This document shows, in pieces, positions 31,982 through 41,127 of a stretch of DNA of 64,000 nucleotides. Where the stretch lies: positions 1 to 64,000 of the forward strand of contig NZ_PZYX01000011.1 of the NCBI RefSeq assembly GCF_003047285.1, given 5' to 3'. Source of the DNA: Nocardioides allogilvus (GTDB taxonomy: Bacteria; Actinomycetota; Actinomycetes; Propionibacteriales; Nocardioidaceae). The notes beneath the pieces are model-generated. The model was not told the origin of the DNA, did no database searches, and saw only the letters and a program-made list of their open reading frames with translations. The position numbers were made by a program, and so were the translations under genes. The stretch's first letter is position 1. The number at the start of each line of letters is the position of its first letter.

Positions 31982-33240
31982 TGGTGCAGCTCCTCAGTCA
32001 TGACTTCCGGCAGGTCGGGCAGCAGGTGGCCCATCCGGTCGCGCTTGGTGCGCAGGTAGTCGATGTTGTCGTGGGTCGGGTGGATCGCCAGCGGCACGGT
32101 CTCGGGGACCTTGATCCCGAACTCCTCGAGGCTGGTGGTCTTGTCCGGGTTGTTGGTGAGCAGTCGCACCGACTCGATGCCGAGGTCGCGCAGGACCTGC
32201 GTGGCGGTGCCGTAGTGCCGGCCGTCCGCGGGCAGCCCGAGGTCGAGGTTGGCGTCGACGGTGTCGCGCCCGGCGTCCTGCAGCGCATAGGCCTGGAGCT
32301 TGGCGACGAGGCCGATGCCACGGCCCTCGTGGCCACGGAGGTAGACCACCACTCCCCTGCCCTCGGCGACGATCTGCTTCATCGCCTCGTTGAGCTGCGG
32401 GCCGCAGTCGCACCGGTGGCTGCCGAAGACGTCGCCGGTGAGGCACTCGGAGTGCACGCGGGTCAGGACGGGCTCGGGGCCCGAGACGTCGCCGTACACC
32501 AGCGCGACGTGCTCGCTGTCGTCGATGGTGATGCGGTAGCCGTAGGCCGTGAACTCACCGTGGGCAGTGGGCAGGCGGGTCTCGGCGACACGCAGGACGT
32601 GCAGCTCATGGCGGCGGCGGTAGCGGACGAGGCCCTCGATCGAGATCATCGCGAGCCCGTGCTCGTCGGCGAAGGCCCGCAGCTCCGGGGCGCGCTTCAT
32701 CGTGCCGTCGTCGTTGACGACCTCGACCAGGACGCCGGCAGGCGTCAGGCCGGCCAGCTTGGCCAGGTCGACGGCTGCCTCGGTGTGCCCGCGGCGTACG
32801 AGGACCCCACCCTCGCGGTAGCGCAGGGGGAAGACGTGGCCGGGACGGGTGAGCTCCCACGGCTCGGTGGCCGAGTCGGCCAGCACCTTCGCGGTGTGGG
32901 CGCGGTCCGCGGCGCTGATGCCGGTGCTGACGCCGTCGCGGGCGTCGACCGAGATCGTGTAGGCGGTGCGCAGCTTGTCCTTGTTGTGCGGCGTCATCAG
33001 CGGGATCTCGAGGCGCTCGAGCATGTCGCCGGGCATCGGCACGCAGATCACGCCGCTGGAGTGGCGGATGGTGAAGGCCATCAGCTCCGGGGTCGCCTTG
33101 GCCGCGGCGAAGATGATGTCGCCCTCGTTCTCGCGGTCCTCGTCGTCGACGACGATGACGGCCTTGCCGGCGGCGATGTCCGCGATGGCGCGCTCGACGC
33201 TGTCGAGCCGGATGGGTCCTGGGGTGGGTTCGGCGTTCAT
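31978..33240 (-). CDS. ribBA: Bifunctional 3,4-dihydroxy-2-butanone-4-phosphate synthase / GTP cyclohydrolase II
   Basis: The 420-aa fusion feeds both branches of riboflavin synthesis. The N-terminal RibB part (about 1-205) has [20 protein letters not shown] and GHTEAAVDL. The C-terminal RibA part (about 210-420) has the zinc cysteines in [17 protein letters not shown] and the GHEGRGIGL catalytic loop. ATGA overlap with ribE upstream. Confidence 0.97.
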   Translation of the reverse strand: MNAEPTPGPIRLDSVERAIADIAAGKAVIVVDDEDRENEGDIIFAAAKATPELMAFTIRHSSGVICVPMPGDMLERLEIPLMTPHNKDKLRTAYTISVDARDGVSTGISAADRAHTAKVLADSATEPWELTRPGHVFPLRYREGGVLVRRGHTEAAVDLAKLAGLTPAGVLVEVVNDDGTMKRAPELRAFADEHGLAMISIEGLVRYRRRHELHVLRVAETRLPTAHGEFTAYGYRITIDDSEHVALVYGDVSGPEPVLTRVHSECLTGDVFGSHRCDCGPQLNEAMKQIVAEGRGVVVYLRGHEGRGIGLVAKLQAYALQDAGRDTVDANLDLGLPADGRHYGTATQVLRDLGIESVRLLTNNPDKTTSLEEFGIKVPETVPLAIHPTHDNIDYLRTKRDRMGHLLPDLPEVMTEELHQ

Positions 33241-33869
33241 GCCTGGTCCTTCTCGTGGTTCGTGCTGAATCGGTCGAGGTAACCGCCGACGAGGAGCTTC
33301 TCGACGTGCTTGGCGATCACGTCGAACTCGAGGTTGACGCGGTCACCGGGCTGGCGGGTGCCGAGGGTGGTGCGGGCGAGGGTCTCGGGGATCAGGCTCA
33401 CGGTGAAGCTCGCGTCCTTCGCCTCGACGACGGTGAGGCTCACGCCGTCGACGGTGACCGAGCCCTTGTCGACGAGGTAGCGGCCGAAGTCGCCGGGGAT
33501 CGAGATCTCCACGACCTCCCAGTGCTCGCTGGGTGTACGTCGCAGCACCTCCCCGACGCCGTCGACGTGGCCTTGCACGATGTGGCCGCCGAGGCGCCTC
33601 TCCACCGTCACGGCGCGCTCGAGGTTGACCGGGTCGCCCACCGTGACGCCGTGCAGGCTGGTCTTGTCGAGGGTCTCCTGCATGACGTCGGCGGTCCAGG
33701 TGCCGGCGTCGCTGGTCACGACGGTGAGGCAGCAGCCGTTGACGGCGATCGAGTCGCCCAGGCCGGTGCCCTCGAGGACGGTGGCGGCCCGGACGGTCAG
33801 GCGGATCGCGTCGCCCTGCTCCTCGACGGCCTCGATGGTGCCGAGCTCTTCGACGATGCCGGTGAACAT
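33237..33869 (-). CDS. ribE: Riboflavin synthase alpha chain
   Basis: The 210-aa protein consists of two similar lumazine-binding halves (about 1-97 and 98-195), with the [10 protein letters not shown] start, VNGCCLTVV and the second-half counterpart VDGVSLTVV. It dismutates two lumazines into riboflavin. ATG shares one base with the ribD stop (TGATG). Also called ribC in some species. Confidence 0.97.
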   Translation of the reverse strand: MFTGIVEELGTIEAVEEQGDAIRLTVRAATVLEGTGLGDSIAVNGCCLTVVTSDAGTWTADVMQETLDKTSLHGVTVGDPVNLERAVTVERRLGGHIVQGHVDGVGEVLRRTPSEHWEVVEISIPGDFGRYLVDKGSVTVDGVSLTVVEAKDASFTVSLIPETLARTTLGTRQPGDRVNLEFDVIAKHVEKLLVGGYLDRFSTNHEKDQA

Positions 33870-34909
33870 CAGATCCCTTCCTTCGACGGGTGGAGGGTGA
33901 GGCGGACAGTCGCGTCGGCGCCCGTGCCGATGACGGACGCTCGCTTGAGGTGCCAGCGGAGCTGGTCGGTGACGGTGGTGATGCCGAGGTCGCCGACGGC
34001 GTTGAGGCCGGCCCCGAGGAAGGTCGGCGCGACATAGGCGTAGATCTCGTCGACGAGCCCGGCCTTGAGGAAGGCCGCGGCCAGCGTGGGGCCGCCTTCG
34101 AGCCACACGTGGACCCGGCCCTGGTCGCGGAGCTGGCGCAGCGCGTTCGCCGGGTCGCGGGTGACGAGGTGCTTGGCCTCGCCCGGGGCGTCAAAGATCC
34201 GGCTGTCGGCGGGGACGTCGCGCTCGCCCATGACGACGCGCAGCGGCTGGTGCTCGACGGGCTCGTCGACCTCGTCACGGACAGTGAGCTGCGGGTCGTC
34301 GATGAGGACCGTGCCGGTGCCGACGAGGAGGACGTCGCACTCCGCACGCAGGGTGTGGGTGTCGCGGCGGGCGTCGGCACCGCTGATCCAGCGGCTGGTG
34401 CCGTCGGCGGCGGCGCTGCGGCCGTCGAGGGTGGTCGCGAACTTCCAGGTCACGAACGGGCGCTCGTTCTCCACGGCGAAGGTCCAGGCGCGGTTGATCC
34501 CACGGGCGACCGGCTCCATCACCCCGGCCTCGACCTCGATGCCGGCCGCGGTGAGCGCCGCTGCTCCCCCGGCGGCCTCCGGGTTGGGGTCGCGCTGGGC
34601 GAAGACGACGCGGCGCACGCCCGCCGCGATCAGCGCCTCGACGCAGGGACCGGTGCGGCCGGTGTGGTTGCAGGGCTCGAGCGTGACGACGGCCGTCGCC
34701 CCGCGGGCCGCCTCGCCGGCCTCGGTCAACGCTGCGACCTCGGCGTGCGGCGTACCGGCACCGCGGTGGAAGCCCTCCGCGATCTCCACACCCTCGGCGT
34801 CGAGCAGCACGCAGCCGACCCGGGGGTTGGGCCCGAGCGGCACGCCCGGCGTCGCCGCGAGCGTCAGCGCGCGGCGCATCGCAGCCTGCTCGGCTGGTGT
34901 CGTGGTCAT
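33869..34909 (-). CDS. ribD: Bifunctional pyrimidine deaminase/reductase
   Basis: The 346-aa fusion has the zinc deaminase part (about 1-140; GTPHAEVAAL and PCNHTGRTGPC) and the NADPH reductase part (about 150-340; TLDGRSAAADGTSRWIS and LEGGPTLAAAF). It is the first gene of the rib operon and is controlled by the FMN riboswitch about 70 nt upstream. Start ATG has GAGGGG before it. Confidence 0.97.
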   Translation of the reverse strand: MTTTPAEQAAMRRALTLAATPGVPLGPNPRVGCVLLDAEGVEIAEGFHRGAGTPHAEVAALTEAGEAARGATAVVTLEPCNHTGRTGPCVEALIAAGVRRVVFAQRDPNPEAAGGAAALTAAGIEVEAGVMEPVARGINRAWTFAVENERPFVTWKFATTLDGRSAAADGTSRWISGADARRDTHTLRAECDVLLVGTGTVLIDDPQLTVRDEVDEPVEHQPLRVVMGERDVPADSRIFDAPGEAKHLVTRDPANALRQLRDQGRVHVWLEGGPTLAAAFLKAGLVDEIYAYVAPTFLGAGLNAVGDLGITTVTDQLRWHLKRASVIGTGADATVRLTLHPSKEGI

Positions 34910-34977
34910 CGCTACCCCTCATGTCCGAAAAATGGACTCCGGGGTGCGGGCGCGAGCGTCGTGACGACGTCCACGCT

Positions 34978-35103
34978 GCGTGATCTTCTCATCCGGACTT
35001 TGACCGTCGGTCCAGGAATTGCACCTGGTCAACCGGCCACTGGCTGTGGCCGGGTCGCGGACTTTCACCGCCGGTGCGGATTTTCACCGCCCCCAGAGCA
35101 CGC
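34978..35103 (-). promoter_or_regulatory. FMN riboswitch (RFN element) of the rib operon
   Basis: On the minus strand the conserved blocks appear in order: GGGGGCGGTGAAAATCCG, ACCGGCGGTGAAAGTCCGC, then GACCCGG..., a variable stem of GGCCAC/GTGGCC, CCTGGACCGACGGTC and AAAGTCCGGATGAGAAGA. The closing stem is GCGTG/CACGC at the borders. FMN binding should reduce expression of ribD-ribE-ribBA-ribH. The stretch from 34977 to ribD contains further hairpins, one followed by ATTTTT, which may be the expression platform. Confidence 0.93.
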
Positions 35104-35181
35104 TCTTGCTGGGTCGAACTCTGCCACAACGCCCGACATTCCCGCGCGGGTGTCCGGGTGTGACGTCGGCGACGCCGGTGA

Positions 35182-35200
35182 CCGGGGGTGAGAACCCCGG
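35182..35200 (-). terminator. Hairpins between mmcQ and the FMN riboswitch
   Basis: CCGGGG/CCCCGG form a tight 6-bp stem with a 7-nt loop about 85 nt after the stop of the MmcQ-like gene. A second small stem CTGCC/GGCAG follows at about 35206-35222. They probably end the rpe-mmcQ transcript before the rib promoter. Otherwise 35104-35284 shows no gene and only a weak CAGAGT-like -10 for the rib message. Confidence 0.4.
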
Positions 35201-35284
35201 CTGATCTGCCAACTGAAGGCAGTTCGCCGGCGCCACCACCGAGGTGAGCGTGGACCCGGCGCTGGCCGAGGCCAACTGCATGCG

Positions 35285-35701
35285 TTACGAGCTGTCCAGG
35301 TCGTGCTCGCGCAGCCAGGTCTGCCCACGCCGGGCGGAAGCCTGGGCCAGCCACGCGTCCTGGACGAGCTCGACGATCTCGTCGCGGGACACCTCGCCGA
35401 CCCGGGAGGCCCGGAGCAGGACGGACGGGTGGCCGTCGAAGTGCGGGGTCGTGAAGAAGGGCGTCGTCTCGTCCTGCACGAGGGCGAGCTTGTCCCCCTC
35501 GGACCCGACCCAGAAGACGATCACGTCGCCGTAGCGCTCCCCCGTCGCCGGGTCGAATGCGTCGGGCCGCGGGGTCCGGAAGAACACGAACGACTTGGAG
35601 CCCACTTGGTAGACGGGCCGTGGGCCCGGCTTGGCGACGGTGACGTGCGGCATCCCCAGCGCTGTGGCGTGGATGTCGTCGACCGTGGCCCGTTTGCTCA
35701 C
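35285..35701 (-). CDS. MmcQ/YjbR family protein (first of two)
   Basis: The 138-aa protein has the CyaY-like YjbR fold (PF04237): [23 protein letters not shown], then [11 protein letters not shown] and a C-terminal [12 protein letters not shown]. Often called DNA-binding, but no role is proven. It is coupled by a GTGA overlap to rpe. A second family member lies at 39802-40218. Confidence 0.82.
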   Translation of the reverse strand: MSKRATVDDIHATALGMPHVTVAKPGPRPVYQVGSKSFVFFRTPRPDAFDPATGERYGDVIVFWVGSEGDKLALVQDETTPFFTTPHFDGHPSVLLRASRVGEVSRDEIVELVQDAWLAQASARRGQTWLREHDLDSS

Positions 35702-36360
35702 GTCAGCGCGGCCTCGGCCTTCGCCTTCAGCTCGCGCACCATCGCGTCGGGGTCGGCGGCGGAGTAGACGGCGCTGCCCGCCACGAACACGTCGGCGCCT
35801 GCCTCAGCACAGCGCTCGATCGTCTCCAGGCTGACGCCGCCGTCGACCTGGAGCCAGGTCTCGACGCCGTGCTTGCGCATCAGCGCCCGCGCCGTACGGA
35901 TCTTGGGCAGGCACAGGTCGAGGAACTTCTGGCCGCCGAAACCGGGCTCCACGGTCATGATCAGCACCATGTCGAGCTCGGGCAGCAGGGCTTCGTAGGG
36001 CTCGATCGGCGTGGCGGGCTTGAGGGCCATGCTCGCGCGTGCGCCCTGGTTGCGGAGCTCGCGGGCCAGCCGGATCGGGGCCTTCGTCGACTCGACGTGG
36101 AAGGTGACACTGCTGGCCCCGGCCTCGGCGTAGAGCGGCGCCTGGGTGTCGCAGTCCTCGATCATCAGGTGCGCGTCGAGCGGGATGTCGGTGGACCTGC
36201 TGAGCGCCTCGATCATCGACGGCCCGAAGGTCAGGTTGGGCACGAAGTGGTTGTCCATGATGTCGACGTGCACCCAGTCGGCACTGCCGATCCTGCCGAT
36301 CTCCTCCCCCAGCTTGGCGAAGTCGGCGTTGAGGATGGACGGCGTGATCTGGATTCCCAC
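35698..36360 (-). CDS. rpe: Ribulose-phosphate 3-epimerase
   Basis: The 220-aa TIM barrel interconverts ribulose- and xylulose-5-phosphate. It shows [13 protein letters not shown] at the start, [28 protein letters not shown] and [13 protein letters not shown] 36360 gives the family N-terminus and lies 7 nt after a TAGGCT box. The frame is open far upstream inside the ligD-like gene, but without conservation. Confidence 0.96.
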   Translation of the reverse strand: MGIQITPSILNADFAKLGEEIGRIGSADWVHVDIMDNHFVPNLTFGPSMIEALSRSTDIPLDAHLMIEDCDTQAPLYAEAGASSVTFHVESTKAPIRLARELRNQGARASMALKPATPIEPYEALLPELDMVLIMTVEPGFGGQKFLDLCLPKIRTARALMRKHGVETWLQVDGGVSLETIERCAEAGADVFVAGSAVYSAADPDAMVRELKAKAEAALT

Positions 36361-36367
36361 GGGCGTC

Positions 36368-36373
36368 AGCCTA
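36368..36373 (-). promoter_or_regulatory. -10 box of leaderless rpe
   Basis: TAGGCT (36373-36368, minus) is 7 nt before GTG 36360. Its TAG is also the stop codon of the ligD-like gene. Confidence 0.5.
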
Positions 36374-37339
36374 GGGGCCGGCGGTTTCGGGGTCGGCGGG
36401 CGGCTCGGCACCCGCGGCCTCGTCCCGCTCGGCCCACTCCAGCAGCGGTGCGATGTCGAAGACCTCGTTGTCGATCCCGCCGTGCAGGTCGCCGATCTCG
36501 GCGAAGCGGGCGGGCATGGTGAAGATCGTGAAGTCGTCGGGCTCGCAGGCGTCGATCTCGTCCCACCGCACCGGCGCGGAGACGCGGGCGTTGGCGACGC
36601 CACGGACGGAGTAGGCGGCGGCGATCGTGTGGTCGCGGGCGTTCTGGTTGTAGTCCACGAACAGCTGGTCGGGCGAGCGGTCCTTGCGCCACCAGGCGGT
36701 GGTCACCTCCCCGCCGGCGCGGCGCTCGACCTCGCGGGCGAAGGCGAGGGCGCCGCGGCGTACGTCCTGGAAGCCGTGGTCGGGCTTGATCCGGACGTAG
36801 ACGTGCAGCCCGGAGCCGCCGCTGGTCTTCGGGAAGCCGACGGCACCGAGGTCGTCGAGGACCTCGTGGGAGATGTGCGCGACCCGCTGGACGGTCTCCC
36901 AGTCGCACTCGGGTCCCGGGTCGAGGTCGATGCGCCACTCGTCCGGCGACTCGGTGTCGGCGCGGCGGCTGTTCCAGGGGTGGAACTCGACCGTCGACAT
37001 CTGCACCGCCCAGATGACGCTGGCCAGCTCGGTGACGCAGAGCTCGTCGGCGGTGCGGTTCCAGCGCGGGAAGTGCAGGCGGACGGTCTCCACCCACGGC
37101 GGCGCGCCGGCGGGGATCCGCTTCTGGTGCACCTTGTCGCCGGCGAGCCCCTTCGGGAACCGGTGCAGCATGCAGGGCCGGTCGCGCAGCGCGTTGACGA
37201 TCCCGTCGCCGACGGCGAGGTAGTAGTCCACCAGGTCGAGCTTGGTGGCGCCGGACTCCGGGAAGTAGACGCGGTCGGGGTTGCTCACCCGGACTACGCG
37301 GTCGTCAACCTCGATCTCGGTGCTGGGTGAGGTCGCCAT
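36371..37339 (-). CDS. LigD-type polymerase/primase domain protein
   Basis: The 322-aa protein is the stand-alone archaeo-eukaryotic primase-like polymerase domain of Lig[24 protein letters not shown], the metal-binding IDLDPGP and the [13 protein letters not shown] histidine motif. Such domains fill gaps with ribonucleotides in non-homologous end joining. No Ku, ligase or nuclease gene is in the window, so partners must be elsewhere. The ATG follows a TAGGGT box by 6 nt. Confidence 0.92.
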   Translation of the reverse strand: MATSPSTEIEVDDRVVRVSNPDRVYFPESGATKLDLVDYYLAVGDGIVNALRDRPCMLHRFPKGLAGDKVHQKRIPAGAPPWVETVRLHFPRWNRTADELCVTELASVIWAVQMSTVEFHPWNSRRADTESPDEWRIDLDPGPECDWETVQRVAHISHEVLDDLGAVGFPKTSGGSGLHVYVRIKPDHGFQDVRRGALAFAREVERRAGGEVTTAWWRKDRSPDQLFVDYNQNARDHTIAAAYSVRGVANARVSAPVRWDEIDACEPDDFTIFTMPARFAEIGDLHGGIDNEVFDIAPLLEWAERDEAAGAEPPADPETAGP

Positions 37340-37345
37340 GACCGA

Positions 37346-37351
37346 ACCCTA
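37346..37351 (-). promoter_or_regulatory. -10 box of the leaderless ligD-like gene
   Basis: TAGGGT (37351-37346, minus) is 6 nt before ATG 37339. Its TAG is the stop codon of the upstream secreted-protein gene, the same arrangement as at rpe and the PAS kinase. Confidence 0.5.
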
Positions 37352-38374
37352 GCCAGCGGTGGCGGCCGTCGGGCTCTGCTCGGGGGCGGGGGTGGGTGCC
37401 TGCGACGGCGGCTCGCTCGGAGCAGGCGTGACGGTCACCAGCACGACGTCGCTGGTGCCCGCGTCGGCGTACTCGCTCTCGGGACGCAGCCAGCGGAGCT
37501 CCTGCGTCTCGGTCACGGTGACGGTGGCGCGCGACGAGCCGTCGGGGCCCATGTAGGTCAGTGGCGACACGTCGGTCCACTCGGCTGCCCCGGGCGCGCG
37601 CGCCTGGAGGACCAGCGGGTCACCGGTGACCCGGCCGCTGCCGTCGGTCACCGAGCCGGCCACGGTGAGCTGCTCCCCGGCCGCCAGTCCCGGCGCGGAC
37701 GTGGTGATCGAGGTCGCGAGCGTGAGCCCCTCGAAGTCCCACACGCGGCCGTTGCCGCGGATCGCGTCGACGTTGAAGCTGTTGCCGTCGCAGCCGAAGC
37801 CGGTCACGACATAGCCGGCGCCGTCGCCGTGCCGTGCCACGAACTCGGCGGGCGTGGCGCTCTCCACGGCCGTGGCCATGCCTGTCGTGAGGTCGACCAG
37901 GTGCCACTCGTGGGTCAGGCTCGCGGTGTCGACGTGCTGCCAGGTCGCGGGCGGGACCGCCAGCGGGGCCCGGCCACGCCAGGCGTGCCCGGCCGGCGCG
38001 TCGAGGGACGTGACCCAGATGTAGGAGGCGCCCGTGGTGCCGCTCTCGGAGCGGACGTCGACGGCCGCGCCGAGGGCCGCCATCGAGAGGAACGAGATCG
38101 TCGGACCGGCAGCGGTGCCGGGTCCCGCCGGCACGAGACCGAAGCTGCGGCGCCCGAGCGGCGCCGCGTCGGGGCCGCGGTTGATCCGCGTCGAAGGCGC
38201 GGTGGCCGGGCCACCGATGGCGTCGCAGCCGACGTAGGTGAGGTGCATCCCGTCGAGCGGTGAGCCTGGTCCCGTCAGGGTCTGGACGGCGGAGTCGTCT
38301 GCGTGTGCAGGCGTGACGGCCAGTGCTGAGAGCAGGGCCGCAGCGATGACTGCGACTCGTCGACGATGTTGCAC
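37349..38374 (-). CDS. Secreted protein of unknown function
   Basis: The 341-aa protein starts with a signal peptide (MQHRRR, hydrophobic 7-20, cleavage near AHA at about 25). The mature part has no known catalytic motif. The C-terminal half (about 215-305) looks like an Ig/bacterial adhesion-type beta domain (TVAGSVTDGSGRVTGDPLVLQAR), and the end is a Pro/Ser/Thr-rich tail. It interrupts the usual rsmB-rpe neighbourhood. GTG start. The 127 nt upstream show nothing clear. Confidence 0.7.
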   Translation of the reverse strand: MQHRRRVAVIAAALLSALAVTPAHADDSAVQTLTGPGSPLDGMHLTYVGCDAIGGPATAPSTRINRGPDAAPLGRRSFGLVPAGPGTAAGPTISFLSMAALGAAVDVRSESGTTGASYIWVTSLDAPAGHAWRGRAPLAVPPATWQHVDTASLTHEWHLVDLTTGMATAVESATPAEFVARHGDGAGYVVTGFGCDGNSFNVDAIRGNGRVWDFEGLTLATSITTSAPGLAAGEQLTVAGSVTDGSGRVTGDPLVLQARAPGAAEWTDVSPLTYMGPDGSSRATVTVTETQELRWLRPESEYADAGTSDVVLVTVTPAPSEPPSQAPTPAPEQSPTAATAG

Positions 38375-38501
38375 CGATTGACTCGATCCCCTATGTGCCG
38401 ATCACCTCGATCGGTCCCCCGCAGCCCATCATCCACACGAATCGCCCGGGAGGGAACAGGTGACCCCTCAATGTAGGTACGGAGAACACTCAGAGGCGGG
38501 T

Positions 38502-39809
38502 TCAGAGGCGGCGGATGGTGGCGATGAACATCGCATCGGTGCCGTCGCGGTGCGGCCACAGCTGCCGCGTGCTCTCGAGCTGCGCGTCGCTGCGCCCGGT
38601 CAGGACGGCTTGCACCACACCTGTCGTCTCGGCGAGCACCGGCGAGCAGGTCGCGTAGACGACCACGCCGCCCGGGCGTGCGGAGGCGATCGCGTTCGCC
38701 AGCAGCGCTCGCTGCAGGGGCACGAGCACGTCCAGGTCCTGGGGGGTACGGCGCCATCGCGACTCCGGCCTCCGGCGCAGCGCGCCCAGCCCGGAGCACG
38801 GAGCGTCCACCAGCACCCGGTCGAAGGTGTCCGCGCGCCACGGCGGGCGGGTGCCGTCACCGGTGACGACGCCGCTCAGCCCGACCGACGCCGCGCGGGT
38901 GCCCCGGGCGACCAGGCGTGCGCGGTGCTGCTGGAGCTCGTTGGCGAGCACGCGGGCCCCGCGTTGTCCGGCGAGCGCGGCGAGCAGGGCGGCCTTGCCA
39001 CCCGGCCCGGAGCACACGTCCAGCCAGCGCTCGTCGCGTCCCTCGAGCCCGGCATCGGCCAGTGCCAGCGCCACCAGCTGGGAGCCCTCGTCCTGCACGC
39101 CCGCGCGACCCTCGGCCACCGCGGGGACGGCCGACGGGTCGCCGCCGGCCAGCTCGACGGCGTACGGCGACAAGGTGCCGCGCACCCCGCCAGCCGCGAC
39201 CAGCTCGTCGACGGTCGAGAGACCCGGACGGGCCACGAGCATCACCTTCGGGGCGGCGTTGTCGGCCGCCAGCAGGGCGGGCAGCTCGTCGGCCGAGCCC
39301 AGCGCCTCGCCCAGCGCCTCGACGACCCAGCGCGGGTGGGAGTGTGCGATGGAGGCAAAGCCGACCGGGTCCCGTGCAGGGTCGGGCGCCACCTGCTGGA
39401 TCCAGGCCTCGAGGTCGTGGGCGCTCACCTTGCGGAGCACCGCATTGGTGAAGCCGGCCGGCCCGACGCCGATCCGGGCGCGGACCAGGTCGACGCTGGT
39501 GCTGATCGCGGCATGGTCCGGCACGCGCATCGAGAGGAGCTGGTGCACCCCGAGACGCAACGCGTCGCGCACCTTGGCCTCGAGCTTCGGCTTGGTCAGG
39601 CAGGCGTCGATGATCGCGTCGTAGGTCCCCTGCCAGCGGATCGTGCCGGACACCAGCTCGGTCGTGAAGGCGGCGTCACGCCCGACCAGCTTGTGCTCGG
39701 CCAGCACCTGCGGGAGCGCGAGGTTGGCGTAGGCGTCGTCGAGTCGCACGGCCTTGAGCACGTCGTAGGCGGCGAGTCGTGAGGGATCAACCCGGTTGTC
39801 CTTAGCCAT
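38502..39809 (-). CDS. rsmB: 16S rRNA m5C967 methyltransferase
   Basis: The 435-aa protein has an N-terminal NusB-like RNA-binding domain (about 8-140) and a SAM-dependent methyltransferase domain with DVCSGPGGKAALL, VLVDAPCSGLG and VYATCSP; the two cysteines are the paired catalytic residues of m5C methylases. It modifies 16S rRNA. ATG start overlaps the preceding mmcQ-like gene by 8 nt. Confidence 0.95.
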   Translation of the reverse strand: MAKDNRVDPSRLAAYDVLKAVRLDDAYANLALPQVLAEHKLVGRDAAFTTELVSGTIRWQGTYDAIIDACLTKPKLEAKVRDALRLGVHQLLSMRVPDHAAISTSVDLVRARIGVGPAGFTNAVLRKVSAHDLEAWIQQVAPDPARDPVGFASIAHSHPRWVVEALGEALGSADELPALLAADNAAPKVMLVARPGLSTVDELVAAGGVRGTLSPYAVELAGGDPSAVPAVAEGRAGVQDEGSQLVALALADAGLEGRDERWLDVCSGPGGKAALLAALAGQRGARVLANELQQHRARLVARGTRAASVGLSGVVTGDGTRPPWRADTFDRVLVDAPCSGLGALRRRPESRWRRTPQDLDVLVPLQRALLANAIASARPGGVVVYATCSPVLAETTGVVQAVLTGRSDAQLESTRQLWPHRDGTDAMFIATIRRL

Positions 39810-40218
39810 CGGCGAGGAACTCCTTGACCAGTCGTCGGGGTGCGACCGCCAGCCACGCCTCGTGGATCACCTCGGTGAGCTCGTCGAGGGTCAGCTCCCC
39901 GAGGCGCGACTGCTGGACGAGCACCGCTGAGGTGTTGCGGAAGTGGTCGATGGTGAAGAACGGCGTCGAGCCGTCCTCCACGAGGGCCGCCTTGTCGGCC
40001 GGGCCGGCCGTACGGATGACCAGCAGGTCGTCGTACAGCTCCCCTGTGGATGGATCGACGGCGCTCTTGTGGGGGTGGCGGTAGAGCACGAACCCCCGGC
40101 CCTTCTCACCGCGCGGGACCTTCCACGTGGGCACGTCACCCCACGTGGTGCCGAGCTCCGTGCCCGGCAGCGCGGCACAGATCGCGTCCACGTCGTCGGG
40201 TCGGGCGGGCCTGGTCAC
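39802..40218 (-). CDS. MmcQ/YjbR family protein (second of two)
   Basis: The 138-aa protein shares the fold of the gene at 35285 (GFVLYRHPHKSAVDPSTGELYDD, TPFFTIDHFRNTSAVLVQ, EAWLAVAPRRLVKEFL). Both copies sit next to a core gene (rsmB here, rpe there). Function unknown. GTG start with a TAGGCT box 8 nt upstream; it shares 8 nt with rsmB. Confidence 0.82.
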   Translation of the reverse strand: MTRPARPDDVDAICAALPGTELGTTWGDVPTWKVPRGEKGRGFVLYRHPHKSAVDPSTGELYDDLLVIRTAGPADKAALVEDGSTPFFTIDHFRNTSAVLVQQSRLGELTLDELTEVIHEAWLAVAPRRLVKEFLADG

Positions 40219-40226
40219 GAGACGCG

Positions 40227-40232
40227 AGCCTA
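40227..40232 (-). promoter_or_regulatory. -10 box of the mmcQ-rsmB unit
   Basis: TAGGCT (40232-40227, minus) lies 8 nt before GTG 40218, suggesting a leaderless transcript that includes rsmB. Confidence 0.45.
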
Positions 40233-40252
40233 GACCCGGCTCGGCGGCGGCT

Positions 40253-41086
40253 TCAGCAGGCCTTGTTGTAGACGCCTGGGCGGGTGGGCGGCGCGTCGAC
40301 GGGCTGCAGGTTGGGGGCCTCGAGGCTCCAGTGCCGCACCCAGTCCATCTGCATGCGGCTGATGTTCATGGTGCGCTCGCCCTTGGCCTGCATCGTGAAC
40401 CGCACCGTCAGCGGGACACCGGAGAGCAGGTCGTCACGTCGCTCGGTGAAGACCACGTGCGCGTCGATGAACCAGGAGATCCGCTCGCGCGTCACCTCGA
40501 CGGCGTAGGTGTGCCACCGGTCGCGGCCGAGGTCCATGGGGTGGCTGCCCTTGTAGGCGACGTTGGGCAGGGTGCGGGCGTAGACGTGGGCCGCCTTGCC
40601 GTGGGGGGTGTAGCTCGTGAGCGCGATGTTGCGGCCGCCGCAGTTCTCCTCGGCGCCCCCGGCCGGGACGAGCTCGGCGAGCACGCGGTAGCGGGCGTCG
40701 CCACGGCCGTACTGCCGGCTCCGCAGCCGCGTCTCCCAGCGACCCACCTCCGCGCCGGCGCCGGCCAGCGTCGCGCGGACGGTGCCCTTGCTGGTGGCGT
40801 TGAGCGTCAGCATGCCGTTCTGGTGCCACACCTGGCCGGGGCCGTCGGCGACCCACTGCGGGCCCATCTGACCGGTGTACGGCGCCTCGAACTCCTCGCG
40901 CCACACGATGCCGCGGTTCCACCAGCCGAAGGTGCTGGCGGCGTTGATCGGGCCCGGCTCGGCACCGGCGTGGTCGGCCTGGGCGGGCGCACCCGTCAGC
41001 ACGGGGCTGAGCAGGGAGGCGAGCACGGCGCCGGCCAGGGCAGCAGCAGCGCGACGGGGTCGGACACGTGACAGCGGGGAGGTCAT
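40253..41086 (-). CDS. Secreted concanavalin-like (GH16-like) protein
   Basis: The 277-aa protein has a signal peptide (basic start, hydrophobic 12-30, cleavage near AQA) and a beta-sandwich pattern: VWREEFEAPYTGQMGPQWVADG, WETRLRSRQYGRGDARYRVLAEL and RWHTYAVEVTRERISWFIDAHVVF. These are typical of GH16-type folds. The GH16 catalytic E-x-D-x-(x)-E is not visible, so it may bind rather than cut sugars. ATG 41086 with a TACGGT box 8 nt upstream. Confidence 0.75.
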   Translation of the reverse strand: MTSPLSRVRPRRAAAALAGAVLASLLSPVLTGAPAQADHAGAEPGPINAASTFGWWNRGIVWREEFEAPYTGQMGPQWVADGPGQVWHQNGMLTLNATSKGTVRATLAGAGAEVGRWETRLRSRQYGRGDARYRVLAELVPAGGAEENCGGRNIALTSYTPHGKAAHVYARTLPNVAYKGSHPMDLGRDRWHTYAVEVTRERISWFIDAHVVFTERRDDLLSGVPLTVRFTMQAKGERTMNISRMQMDWVRHWSLEAPNLQPVDAPPTRPGVYNKAC

Positions 41087-41094
41087 GGGCACCG

Positions 41095-41100
41095 ACCGTA
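41095..41100 (-). promoter_or_regulatory. Possible -10 box of the GH16-like gene
   Basis: TACGGT (41100-41095, minus) is 8 nt before ATG 41086. Confidence 0.35.
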
Positions 41101-41127
41101 CGCGGTGGGGCCGGGCTCGACGCAAGT

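Noticed and set aside
35084..35281. Short frames around the FMN riboswitch
   Set aside because: They overlap the riboswitch and terminator hairpins and have no recognisable protein features.
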